A stretch of DNA of 64,000 nt from UBA4720 sp038227135. Its GTDB lineage: Bacteria > Gemmatimonadota > Gemmatimonadetes > Gemmatimonadales > Gemmatimonadaceae. The stretch spans positions 3,576 through 67,575 of the forward strand of contig JBBRQC010000013.1 of assembly GCA_038227135.1 (NCBI GenBank). The letters run 5' to 3'. Positions 55,141 to 62,647 of this stretch are shown one piece after another (the stretch's first letter is position 1; every line of letters starts with the position of its first letter). The notes beneath the pieces are model-generated. The model was given only the letters and a program-made list of their open reading frames with translations. It was not told the origin of the DNA and made no database searches. A program made the translations under genes and the position numbers.

Positions 55141-55160
55141 CTCGCACCCATTCAGTTGCA
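55141..55160 (+). repeat. Single partial copy of the dispersed repeat
   Basis: CTCGCACCCATTCAGTTGCA matches 24741-24760 in 19 of 20 bases, with the same flanking CTC. It lies in the gap before the aquaporin stop codon. Confidence 0.7.
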
Positions 55161-55175
55161 TTACGCGCGATCCCA

Positions 55176-55904
55176 TTACTTCCACAAGACCTGATAGACA
55201 AGCGCGCCGAGCACTCCACCCACGATCGGACCCACGACTGGAATCCAGGCGTACCCCCAATCGGAGCTTCCCTTACCCGCGATGGGAAGCACCGCGTGGG
55301 CGATCCGTGGCCCGAGGTCCCGTGCGGGATTGATCGCGTAGCCGGTGGGGCCGCCGAGCGAGAGACCGATCGCCATCACGATGGCGCCGACGAGAAGGGG
55401 CCCGAATCCTTTCGCGAGGTCCGAACCCGGCACGAAATTGCCGGGCGAAAGAACCGCGAGGAGCGCGAGGACCAGCGCGAACCCGCCGATCACCTCCGAG
55501 AGCAGATTGGCGCCACGCTGACGGATCGCGGGCGTGGTGGAGAATACTGCGAGCTTGCTATCTGGATCCGGCGTCACCTTCCAGTGCGGCAGATACGCGA
55601 GCCACACGATGACGCCTCCGAGGAATCCACCGGCAATCTGGGCGACGATGTACATGGGAACCTTGGCCCAGTCGAAAACACCGATGGAAGCGAGTGCGAT
55701 CGTGACCGCCGGATTGAGGTGCGCTCCGCTGATGCTGTTCACGCAGTAGACGGCGATCGTGACGCCAAGGGCCCACCCCGCCGTGATCACGATCCAGCCG
55801 GAGTTGTGTCCTTTCGTACGGTGGAGCACGACGTTGGCGACGACGCCATCGCCGAGTACGATGAGGATCGCGGTGCCGAAGACCTCGGCGAGGATAGGCG
55901 ACAT
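55176..55904 (-). CDS. glpF: Aquaglyceroporin, GlpF-like MIP family
   Basis: 242 residues, six membrane helices and two half-helices. The first pore motif is SGAHLNPAVTI. The second, GYAINPARDLGPRI, has Asp after NPAR, the residue that marks glycerol facilitators rather than strict water channels. A DGVVANVVL segment in helix 1 and a wide linker (residues 140-170) also fit GlpF. It allows passive flow of glycerol or small polyols, and perhaps arsenite or antimonite. No glycerol kinase gene is nearby. Confidence 0.92.
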   Translation of the reverse strand: MSPILAEVFGTAILIVLGDGVVANVVLHRTKGHNSGWIVITAGWALGVTIAVYCVNSISGAHLNPAVTIALASIGVFDWAKVPMYIVAQIAGGFLGGVIVWLAYLPHWKVTPDPDSKLAVFSTTPAIRQRGANLLSEVIGGFALVLALLAVLSPGNFVPGSDLAKGFGPLLVGAIVMAIGLSLGGPTGYAINPARDLGPRIAHAVLPIAGKGSSDWGYAWIPVVGPIVGGVLGALVYQVLWK

Positions 55905-55940
55905 GACGATCGAGTTAGGGATCTGGTCCTTACGCTCGAC

Positions 55941-56606
55941 TCATCCGGCAAAGCAGTAGCCGCACCCCAGCTCCTGCGCCCGAGCGACGCCTAGCACACC
56001 GGACGGCACGACTTGCACGCCAGGCAGCAGGCCAGCAATCCACTCCCTCTTCACTGCATCGGGCTCGAGACCCATCTTCTTGGCCGCGCCGCTGCTGTAA
56101 ATCGTGAGCGCGATATCACACGCTCCAACGAGGACGCCCGACTTGAGCAGCTCGGAAATACCCAGGCCCGGAATCGGAAGCCCGGTAATGGTGGCGTACG
56201 GATTCCGCTTGGCGGGGGCGTCGCCCTCCTTGATCCCGAACGTTTCACCGATACTGTACTTGGCCCAAATGGGGTCACTCAACGCCAGGGCGAGTGCCGC
56301 GTGCCGCAGGATAACGACGGCCGTGGTTTGACCGGGCCACGTGGCAGCCATGCTGTTGAGGTAAATCCGGGGCCAGATGGCCACCATGCCGCTATTCGGC
56401 TCTGGCGCGTCAAAGATCATACGGTGCTTTCCCTTGATCTTCCCGAACCAGGCGTCGAGAGCGGCGTCGAGCGACCTATCGCCGGGCGCGTCCTCGGCGG
56501 CGAGGGGCGACGGGAGCATGCCGCTCAGGCCTGCAGCTGCCGCGACAGCGGCGATGCGGCCGAGGAAGCCCCGGCGCGGCGTTGTTGAAGTCATGAGATC
56601 ATGCAT
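55941..56606 (-). CDS. Tat-exported DsrE-like protein
   Basis: 221 residues from ATG 56606, with GGGAGG 6 bases upstream; the frame to 56756 is rejected. The N-terminus TPRRGFLGRIAAVAAAAGLSG is a Tat signal. The mature domain reads HRMIFDAPEPNSGMVAIWPRIYLNS, then AVVILRHAALALAL, ISELLKSGVLVGACDIAL and VVPSGVLGVARAQELGC: the alternating strand/helix pattern of DsrE/DsrF. Cys in VGACDIA and GCGYC near the end may be redox-active. A second exported DsrE-like gene lies at 59706. The substrate is unknown. Confidence 0.78.
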   Translation of the reverse strand: MHDLMTSTTPRRGFLGRIAAVAAAAGLSGMLPSPLAAEDAPGDRSLDAALDAWFGKIKGKHRMIFDAPEPNSGMVAIWPRIYLNSMAATWPGQTTAVVILRHAALALALSDPIWAKYSIGETFGIKEGDAPAKRNPYATITGLPIPGLGISELLKSGVLVGACDIALTIYSSGAAKKMGLEPDAVKREWIAGLLPGVQVVPSGVLGVARAQELGCGYCFAG

Positions 56607-56737
56607 GTGTAGCCTCCCGGCCATTGGCCGAATGAAGTTGTTATCGACGCCAAGGTAGCATGATTCCAGGAGCGCGGAAGTGCGGAAAATCAAGTAAAGC
56701 GGCGCGCAGTGCCCAAATCCGCGATAATTTTCAACGC

Positions 56738-57925
56738 ATGGCGAACAAACCAACAATCGCGATTCTCACCGGCGGCGGCGACGTCCCCGGTCTCAATCCG
56801 GCGATCAGGGCAATTACGATTCGCGCGCTGCGCGAAGGGTATCGCGTCGTCGGCATTCGACGCGGCTGGGCGGGATTGGTCGACTACAAGCGTGAAGCCG
56901 GCGTCGACAACTCAGAATGCGTGCAGGATCTGACAGAGGCCGAAGTGAATCGCGCCGGCCGCACCGGCGGTACTTTTCTCCACACCTCTCGCACCCGGCC
57001 AAGCCATCTGCCGCGCGCTCGCGTTCCATCGCATCTCACCGGCTATGACCAGCCGATCAACGACCTCACCAGGGATGTGCTCAGGAATCTCGAGCACATC
57101 GGAGTCGACGTGCTGATCCCGATCGGTGGCGACGACACGCTCAGCTACGGCAAGCGCCTCCACGACGAAGGAGTGAACGTCGTCGCCTGCCCGAAGACGA
57201 TGGACAACGACGTGTATGGCACCGACTACTGCATCGGCTTCAGCACCTGCGTCACGCGCACGATCGAGCTCACGCACCGGCTGCGCACGTCGGCGGGTTC
57301 GCATGAGAGATTTCTCGTGATCGAAGTCTTCGGCAGATACGCCGGCTTCACGGCGCTCCTGCCGACGATGGCCGGCGCGGCCGACCGATGCCTCATCCCC
57401 GAGTACGCGGCGGATGTCGAGCATCTCACCGAGTTGATGACGTACGACCACAACAGGAATCCCAGCAAGTATTCGGTGGTGCTCGTATCGGAGGGCGCGA
57501 CTCTCAAGACGCAGGAGGGAATGAGCTTCGAGAGCGAAGAGACGGATATGTTCGGCCACCGGAAGCTCGGTGGCATCGGTGACAAGGTTGCCTCGGCGCT
57601 CAAGGAATACTCGCCCAAATACAATAACGGCCGCCGGATAGACGTCGTCAGCCAGCGGTTGGGCTACCTTGTCCGCTCGGGTGATCCGGATGCGCTCGAC
57701 TCGATCGTGCCGATGGCGTTCGGGAATCTGGCGCTGGACCTGGTGATTAAGAAGCAGTTCGGACGGCTCGTCAGCGTGCACAAGGGTTTTTACGACAGCG
57801 TTCCGATTACGAGCGTGACGTCGGAGAAGAAAATCGTGGATGTAAAGAAGTACTACAATACCGACCGCCTGCGCCCGATCTACGAGTTCGACGGCGCGCC
57901 ACTCTTCATCATGACGAGCGACTAA
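56738..57925 (+). CDS. 6-phosphofructokinase, predicted pyrophosphate-dependent
   Basis: 395 residues from ATG 56738; a longer frame from 56660 is rejected. The PFK fold is plain: ILTGGGDVPGLN at the start and VIEVFGRYAGFTAL later. The phosphoryl-donor site reads PIGGDDTLSYG with Asp at residue 133 where ATP enzymes have Gly, and CPKTMDND with Lys at 153 where they have Gly; both changes are signatures of PPi-dependent enzymes. It interconverts fructose 6-phosphate and the 1,6-bisphosphate. The next lipoprotein gene overlaps its stop as TAATG. Confidence 0.9.
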   Translation: MANKPTIAILTGGGDVPGLNPAIRAITIRALREGYRVVGIRRGWAGLVDYKREAGVDNSECVQDLTEAEVNRAGRTGGTFLHTSRTRPSHLPRARVPSHLTGYDQPINDLTRDVLRNLEHIGVDVLIPIGGDDTLSYGKRLHDEGVNVVACPKTMDNDVYGTDYCIGFSTCVTRTIELTHRLRTSAGSHERFLVIEVFGRYAGFTALLPTMAGAADRCLIPEYAADVEHLTELMTYDHNRNPSKYSVVLVSEGATLKTQEGMSFESEETDMFGHRKLGGIGDKVASALKEYSPKYNNGRRIDVVSQRLGYLVRSGDPDALDSIVPMAFGNLALDLVIKKQFGRLVSVHKGFYDSVPITSVTSEKKIVDVKKYYNTDRLRPIYEFDGAPLFIMTSD

Positions 57926-58419
57926 TGACAAACCCACTCTCCAGCGTGCGCAGTCTTTCCATCTTCGCAGCCGTGTTCGTGCTGAGCGCGTGTACGGCCA
58001 AGCCAACCTTCGATGCGGCGGCAGAATCCGCGAAGCTCATGCGTCGCGATGCGGAATGGGCTGATCTCGCGTCGGCGGGCAAAAACGTCGACAGTGTCGT
58101 CTCGTACTGGACCGACGACGCGGTCGTGATCGAGCCAGGCCAGCCAATCGTCGAGGGCAAAGCGGCGATTCGTAATTTTGTGGCCGAGAGCTTCAAGACT
58201 CCTGGCTTCAAGATTCATTGGGTGTCGGAGAAGCCGACGTTTTCGCCCGACGGGAAGCTCGCGTACATGCGCGGCACCGACGAAATGACGGTGCCCGGGC
58301 CAAAAGGAGCGCCGATGACGCTCCACCTCCGGGGCTATTCGATCTGGCGCATGGAGCCTGACGGAGTGTGGCGATGCGTCGTGGACATTTCCAACGAAGC
58401 GCCGGCGCCGGCCGCCTAG
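57925..58419 (+). CDS. SnoaL/DUF4440-like lipoprotein
   Basis: 164 residues. The lipobox VFVLSACTA gives a lipid-anchored protein. The NTF2-like cone fold is shown by the first helix ESAKLMRRDAEWADLASAGKN, then DSVVSYWTDDAVVIEPGQPIVEGKAAIRNFV. Such proteins bind small ligands or form oligomers; enzymatic activity is variable. It is coupled to phosphofructokinase by a TAATG overlap, though a periplasmic partner for a glycolytic enzyme is surprising. A terminator-like hairpin pair follows. Confidence 0.85.
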   Translation: MTNPLSSVRSLSIFAAVFVLSACTAKPTFDAAAESAKLMRRDAEWADLASAGKNVDSVVSYWTDDAVVIEPGQPIVEGKAAIRNFVAESFKTPGFKIHWVSEKPTFSPDGKLAYMRGTDEMTVPGPKGAPMTLHLRGYSIWRMEPDGVWRCVVDISNEAPAPAA

Positions 58420-58469
58420 GAAGATTTCGGGGGGACCTCGTAGTGCAGCTCAGCGAAACGGGTACCGAG

Positions 58470-58530
58470 CGCTCTGACTGAAATCAGTCGGAGCGGAGGC
58501 GTCGTGATGCTTCGCGGGAGTTACTCCCGC
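58470..58530. terminator. Two hairpins between convergent genes
   Basis: CGCTCTGACTG with CAGTCGGAGCG (58470-58495) and GCGGGAG with CTCCCGC (58514-58530) form two stems. The second overlaps the 3' end of the Gfo/Idh gene. Neither is followed by a good T run, so termination is inferred from position. Confidence 0.5.
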
Positions 58531-59609
58531 TCGAATTGATTGACCCACGTAGCGCGCTCTTCTTTCGTCAGCTCGGGCACCACTCGGCGCCCCTCTTCGT
58601 CCGAGCGGAGAGCGGCCGCAATGATAGCCATGACCGTGGCACCTTGCTGTGGCGGAACAGGATTCGGCACTCGCCGGTGCAGCGCTTCTCGCAACGCGAC
58701 ATAGTATCCGCGCTGATCACCACGCGCTGCCTGGAGCGCGCGCGTATCGCTGGTGGCGCCCTCGTAGAGCACCGCATCGTCCGGATCCAGCCCCCAGTCC
58801 GCGGCGCCCGGCACCATGCCCGCGCGCAGCTGATCCTCCTGGATATCGGGGTGTTGCTTCACGACACTCGCCTTTTCCCCATGTACGGAGAAACGCGGGC
58901 TACCGCCGGACACGAGCGAGCCGGCACCGAGCGTGGCGACCATTTCGCCGTACCGCAACACGAGCTGGAAGAAATCATCGGTTCTCGCGCCGCGGCGTTG
59001 CTTGGCGAGCGTCGCCTGAACGCTGTCCGGAATTCCGAATAGTACCAGCGTCTGATCGATGAGATGCGGACCGAGGTCGTAGAGGAGTCCCGCGCCCGGT
59101 CCCGGAACCTCGCGCCATCGGTCGCGGACATCCGGGCGATAGCGATCGATGCGGGATTCGAACAGAACAATTCTTCCCGTTAGATCCCGGCGTATCGCGT
59201 CCTGGATGGTGAGAAAATCGCTGTCCCACCGCCTGTTCTGGAACACCGAGAGCAGGACGTCCTTCTCCTTTGCGACAGTCGCGAGATGCCGCGCTTCCGC
59301 GACGGTGATGGTAAACGGTTTGTCCACCACGACGTTGTTGCCGGCGCGCATCGCCAGCTCGGCGAGCGGCGCGTGCGTTTCATTGGGGCTCGCGATTACT
59401 ACGAGGTCGATATTGGGATGCGTCGCCAGCTCCTTCGGGTCGGACACGACTTCGACATCGCCCAGTACAGCCGAGACATCCCCGGGACGGCTGGACGACA
59501 CCGCGGTGATTTTGTATCCGTCCGTGGCGTGGAGAAGAGGCACGTGAAAGGTTTTCGATACGAAACCGAAGCCGATCAGGCCGACGCGAATCGGAGGGCT
59601 AAGCGCCAA
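58521..59609 (-). CDS. Gfo/Idh/MocA-family oxidoreductase
   Basis: 362 residues; the TTG start at 59609 is 14 bases from a GGCGGGG. The N-terminal NAD(P) Rossmann motif is VGLIGFGFVSKTFHVPLL, and VDKPFTITVAEA has the conserved Lys that binds substrate. EKDVLLSVFQNRRWDSDF fits the family. It oxidises or reduces a sugar or sugar-like compound with NAD(P). The C-terminal domain is complete. It stands apart from other sugar genes, so the substrate is open. Confidence 0.92.
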   Translation of the reverse strand: MALSPPIRVGLIGFGFVSKTFHVPLLHATDGYKITAVSSSRPGDVSAVLGDVEVVSDPKELATHPNIDLVVIASPNETHAPLAELAMRAGNNVVVDKPFTITVAEARHLATVAKEKDVLLSVFQNRRWDSDFLTIQDAIRRDLTGRIVLFESRIDRYRPDVRDRWREVPGPGAGLLYDLGPHLIDQTLVLFGIPDSVQATLAKQRRGARTDDFFQLVLRYGEMVATLGAGSLVSGGSPRFSVHGEKASVVKQHPDIQEDQLRAGMVPGAADWGLDPDDAVLYEGATSDTRALQAARGDQRGYYVALREALHRRVPNPVPPQQGATVMAIIAAALRSDEEGRRVVPELTKEERATWVNQFERE

Positions 59610-59705
59610 GAGGCAGCCCCGCCTGAGCGTCCATCAGCTTGTTCTCTCCATGCGCTTGTTTTTCATCCAGGACTCGCGCAACGTATGCTAATCGGAGGAA
59701 TCACC

Positions 59706-60122
59706 ATGAGACGCACTCTTCTCGTAGGATTGCTGGCGCTGCTGAGCCTTGGTTTTGTCCGGGCTCAACGCCAGTCGTACCGTGTCGTATTCGATCTCAC
59801 CAGCCGGGACAGCCTTGAGCAGAAGGCGGTGCTGCGGTGGATCAAAGAGGTGAGCACTTCGAGCCCCAATGCGCAGATGGAAGTCGTGATGTATGCGAAG
59901 GGGTTCGATCTCGTCATGCCGGAGCGGTCCTCATACGTCGCCGAGGTGAAAGAGGCCATGAAGAATCCGAACGTGGCGTTCAAGGTGTGTGCAATCGCTC
60001 TGAGAAACAACAACGTTGTCAAGGCCCAGCTGCTTCCGGGGGTGCAGACCGTGCCGGACGGTATCCACGAGATCGTGATGAAGCAGCAGGATAACTGGGG
60101 TTACATCAAGGTTGTGCACTGA
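59706..60122 (+). CDS. Exported DsrE-family protein
   Basis: 138 residues from ATG 59706, with GGAGGA 9 bases upstream; the frame from 59286 is a shadow. A signal peptide (MRRTLLVGLLALLSLGFVRA) is followed by SYRVVFDLTSRDSLEQKAVLRW, MEVVMYAKGFDLVMPE, FKVCAIALRNNN and PGVQTVPDGIHEIVMKQQ, the DsrE-like fold with one Cys. DsrE proteins relay sulfur or act in redox control. It lies just outside the integron region. Its sister, 55941-56606, uses a Tat signal instead. Confidence 0.85.
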   Translation: MRRTLLVGLLALLSLGFVRAQRQSYRVVFDLTSRDSLEQKAVLRWIKEVSTSSPNAQMEVVMYAKGFDLVMPERSSYVAEVKEAMKNPNVAFKVCAIALRNNNVVKAQLLPGVQTVPDGIHEIVMKQQDNWGYIKVVH

Positions 60123-60145
60123 TGGCCAGGCACGCGCCGTAAGCG

Positions 60146-60778
60146 CTAGTAGGAAGTATCTATCATGTTGAGCTGACGACGGAGCGTATTCCATGCGTTC
60201 TGCAGCTGCGCCGAAGAGCGCGCAGCAGGAATTGCGCTGTCGACCCGACGCGCGGCGTTCACAAGCGCATGGCCCGCCAGCACCGCGCCATCGCGATTCG
60301 TGCCGCTCGTCACGATCTGCTCGTAAATGGATGCGTTGTCCGCGAACGCCGACAGAGCAAACCACAGATCCAGATCGTCCTGAGCGTACGCGCGCGCCGG
60401 ATCCAGACGACCGACTCCGGACGCAGTCAGCTCGCTGCGATATCGAGAGACCATGGTCTGCGCGTCGCGGCGGACGGCGGAGGCCTGCGCTGTGGTAAAG
60501 ACGGACCCCGACGGGGTTGAGCCGTCGGTTGAACCCGATCCACCGGCAGCGACATTGATTCCAAGAGCCTGCGCGGTACGGCCGTCGAGATTTCCCGTCG
60601 CGCTCAGGCCTCGATCCACCTGGTACTGAAACAGCGCGCGACGCGTGTCGTCATCGAGCTGGCCGGATATGGGCCCCCGATAGTAATTCTGTTGCGCCAA
60701 TGCCTGCTGCGCCGCGCTTATCCGGTCGGCCGCAGTGTAGAGACCGCCTGCCGATGCGTATTGCCATCTAAGGCCCAA
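60146..60778 (-). pseudogene. Peptidoglycan-binding protein, 5' end apparently lost at the integron border
   Basis: 210 codons remain. The PG_binding_1 domain is RISAAQQALAQQNYYRG followed by GQLDDDTRRALFQYQ and GNLDGRTAQALG, complete. The rest is a helical domain of unknown role. Its only start is a TTG at 60778, only 12 bases from the R' box of an attC-like site, and the protein begins abruptly (GLRWQYASAGGLY) without a signal peptide, though such proteins act in the envelope. The simplest reading is that cassette insertion replaced the first part of the gene. It could still be expressed from a cassette promoter, but probably not exported. Confidence 0.7.
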
Positions 60779-60871
60779 GTTCAGCCGCGAGCATCATGCC
60801 ACCAAGCGCAGTAAAGATTTTCGCGCCGCAGGCGCGACGCTCAAACGGCGAGAAGCCCTTTTGCTTCATTA
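60766..60871 (-). other. attC-like site D (distal border)
   Basis: Read on the minus strand the 3' end is TTGGTGGCATGATGCTCGC, then GGCTGAACTTGGGCCTTAGAT. It aligns with attC B except that the crossover G of GCGTTAGAT is C. The central hairpin CGCGCC/GGCGCG lies at about 60824-60838. The left half is degenerate, so the outer limit is approximate. The altered crossover base suggests a fossil or a junction with non-att sequence. Confidence 0.6.
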
Positions 60872-60951
60872 CATTCGCGCTCGTCTCCTTAGGGTGCCCG
60901 GTTTCGCGCTGCCGAGCAAGCGGCGGGTTCGATCGATCATTAGGTTCGCAG

Positions 60952-61521
60952 CTAAGCATCAAGGCGCAGCATTGCACACGTCGCCGGCGGAATAGCGCCG
61001 CGCCGTTCAAGGATTTCACACACCTCCACATAATCGTCGGATGTGGCGAAATCGATTACGACAAAATCGGTTCGCGGTCCGGGTCGAATGCACGAGGCAT
61101 CCCATAAGTCGATTCGGCCGCATAATTCGCCGATCCGTTCGAGAACCTTTTCGGCGCGACAGATAAGTGGTTTAGGAAGGTGAGCAATTTTGGACTCTTC
61201 GCCCGTGATCTTTTCCAAGCGCAGTCCGCAATGCTGTACATACGGCCCTTTCTCGAGGTCTTGCCGAATACCAAACTGAAGCGGATCGACTCGCCCGTAG
61301 TAGATGGGCACAAACGCTTTCACGTCATCGTGAGATTGAAGCCGCTCATAGCACTCGGCCTCAGTTCGCCAAAGCAACCGTGTAAGCCTATCATGATCGG
61401 TCCAACTATCGAGTGGACCTGGTGCATGTCGTTGGCGGCGATAGGCCTTAATGACGGTCCCGTCCCCAGCATCGAAGACATCTGCAAACGCGCCGGATCC
61501 TAGTAAAGGAAAAGTATTCAT
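60952..61521 (-). CDS. Compact protein-kinase-like cassette protein
   Basis: 189 residues, occupying its own cassette. A glycine loop (LLGSGAFADVF, residues 6-16), Val-Ile-Lys at residue 25 (the ATP Lys position) and a C-helix Glu in RTEAECYERL fit a kinase N-lobe. The C-lobe is very short: DLWDASCIRPG, then VVIDFATSDDYV, whose Asp could match DFG, but no HRD Asn is seen. It may be a minimal kinase, phosphotransferase or a degenerate relative. Base composition is less GC-rich than the chromosome to its left, a sign of transfer. Confidence 0.75.
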   Translation of the reverse strand: MNTFPLLGSGAFADVFDAGDGTVIKAYRRQRHAPGPLDSWTDHDRLTRLLWRTEAECYERLQSHDDVKAFVPIYYGRVDPLQFGIRQDLEKGPYVQHCGLRLEKITGEESKIAHLPKPLICRAEKVLERIGELCGRIDLWDASCIRPGPRTDFVVIDFATSDDYVEVCEILERRGAIPPATCAMLRLDA

Positions 61522-61535
61522 AGACGCCGAGTGCA

Positions 61536-61594
61536 GCGTAACGCCTTAGTTCAGCGCAAGCACAGCTACCACCAATGCGCCGTCCCGGTTACCA
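61536..61594 (-). other. attC site C
   Basis: 59 bases. On the minus strand it runs from TGGTAAC at the kinase-side border, then GCGCATTGGTGGTAGC, to GCTGAACTAAGGCGTTACGC; the final GTTACGC is the R' box (GTTRRRY with one change). Inner arms GCGCA/TGCGC pair. The stop codon of the TIR-like gene lies within the R'' part, as is common for cassettes. Confidence 0.75.
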
Positions 61595-62206
61595 GTCATT
61601 TTCCTCAAGCCAACCCGTGACCATTGTACGGTAGTCTAAGAAAGACATCTGGCGAATATCAAGGCCCGCTTGGTTGCACATCTTCGGCAGGTCACGACGG
61701 AAATTTACGTAACGCTCGGCAATTCGTTCACCGCCGGGAATTTGCGCAGAGCCCGTTCGTGCGCCGCGTAACCAGTCGCGGACCGCGATGATGGCGTCCT
61801 CAACCCTGTTGTTGTGAGCACGAATGTCTTGGCCTGCTATATCTGAGCAGAAAATCTGATAGCGGTAAGGATCACGTTCGAGAATGAGGCACGATTTGCG
61901 GCGCTGCTTGGGATTCCCGTAACGCTTGGCACCGAGAAAGACGCCGAGCTCTAACGGCATGTTGAATCGCGGTAGTCTATTCGCTGCGTCTGGAGTCGTG
62001 CGAGACAAGTCGTGAATGCCAAACCGACATTGCTCGATGATTTTGTAGAGCTTCTCGACTCTTATCTGGCTGCTATCGCCTTCTTCTTTCGCGCAACGCG
62101 CGATGAACCCGCAATCATGTACGGCGAAAACTAAGGCGTCAAATAGCTTTTTGTATCTTCGATCAAAAGGGACGTTGATGAATACACCATTGGCGTAGGT
62201 GCTCAT
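61589..62206 (-). CDS. TIR/nucleoside-deoxyribosyltransferase-like cassette protein
   Basis: 205 residues. The N-terminus GVFINVPFDRRYKKLFDALVF followed by HDCGFIARCAKEE and IIEQCRFGIHDLSR resembles the flavodoxin-like fold of TIR and nucleoside 2-deoxyribosyltransferase proteins. FNMPLELGVFLGAKRYG carries a Glu in the position of the catalytic Glu of that superfamily. The middle (KSCLILERDPYRYQIFCSD) and the tail have no known match. It could cleave NAD or a nucleoside, as antiphage TIR effectors do; not shown. It lies 6 bases after the basic protein and ends inside attC C. Confidence 0.8.
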   Translation of the reverse strand: MSTYANGVFINVPFDRRYKKLFDALVFAVHDCGFIARCAKEEGDSSQIRVEKLYKIIEQCRFGIHDLSRTTPDAANRLPRFNMPLELGVFLGAKRYGNPKQRRKSCLILERDPYRYQIFCSDIAGQDIRAHNNRVEDAIIAVRDWLRGARTGSAQIPGGERIAERYVNFRRDLPKMCNQAGLDIRQMSFLDYRTMVTGWLEENDW

Positions 62207-62212
62207 CAGGTC

Positions 62213-62473
62213 TTAGGAAGCTCGACGGAACCCTTTCTTCGCAGCCGACCTTGATCCTGAGGTTCCTTGTGAGTGGGCATCTTTCGTCGTGCCACCGCCG
62301 AAGTGGCCCAGATAGCGTTCGATAAAAGAGGACTGAGTCGAAGACTTCCGGGCGCTTGAGCTGCGTTTTTTTGCACTTCTTGACGTGGACTTCACTGCCG
62401 CGGCTGCTTTGCGGGCCTGGAGTCGAGAAATCTTTCCGGTCTTAGAGGATCTTGCGATCGGTCTGCGACTCAT
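62213..62473 (-). CDS. Small basic Lys/Ser-rich cassette protein
   Basis: 86 residues. The first 50 are a run of Lys, Arg, Ser and Ala (RSAKKRSSSARKSS), reminiscent of histone H1 tails or nucleic-acid-binding tails, then a short ordered piece SFIERYLGHFGGG and a second basic end. It starts 56 bases before attC B and stops 6 bases before the TIR-like gene. A DNA- or RNA-binding partner, sensor or antitoxin for the TIR-like protein is possible. There is no membrane segment. Confidence 0.7.
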   Translation of the reverse strand: MSRRPIARSSKTGKISRLQARKAAAAVKSTSRSAKKRSSSARKSSTQSSFIERYLGHFGGGTTKDAHSQGTSGSRSAAKKGFRRAS

Positions 62474-62528
62474 AATCCGCTCAGTGAGAGGAATCCAGTT
62501 GCTTCTGATAAAATAACACTTGGAGGCT

Positions 62529-62616
62529 ATCTAACGCCCTGGTTCAGCTGCAAGCACACCACCACCATTGCGGCGAAGCCGCATCCGAAGAGTGCTTGTC
62601 AGCTGCAACGTTCGTT
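62529..62616 (-). other. attC site B
   Basis: 88 bases, the clearest of the set. On the minus strand: ACCGAACGTTGCAGCTGACA, then AAGCACTCTTCGGATGC, central hairpin GCGGCTTCGCCGC, then GTGTGCTTGCAGCTGAACC and AGGGCGTTAGAT. The end GCGTTAGAT is the classical attC R' box (GTTRRRY, perfect). The arms CAGCTG...CAAGCAC pair over 13 bases with one unpaired base, the extrahelical base expected for strand choice. Confidence 0.88.
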
Positions 62617-62647
62617 CGGTGGCGGGAATACCACGAGACCGCCCGTT

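Noticed and set aside
55107..55994. 295-codon plus-strand frame over glpF
   Set aside because: Acidic and Arg-rich shadow of a convincing aquaporin on the other strand.
56912..58006. 364-codon minus-strand frame over phosphofructokinase
   Set aside because: Shadow of the PFK gene; no start signal and no domain.
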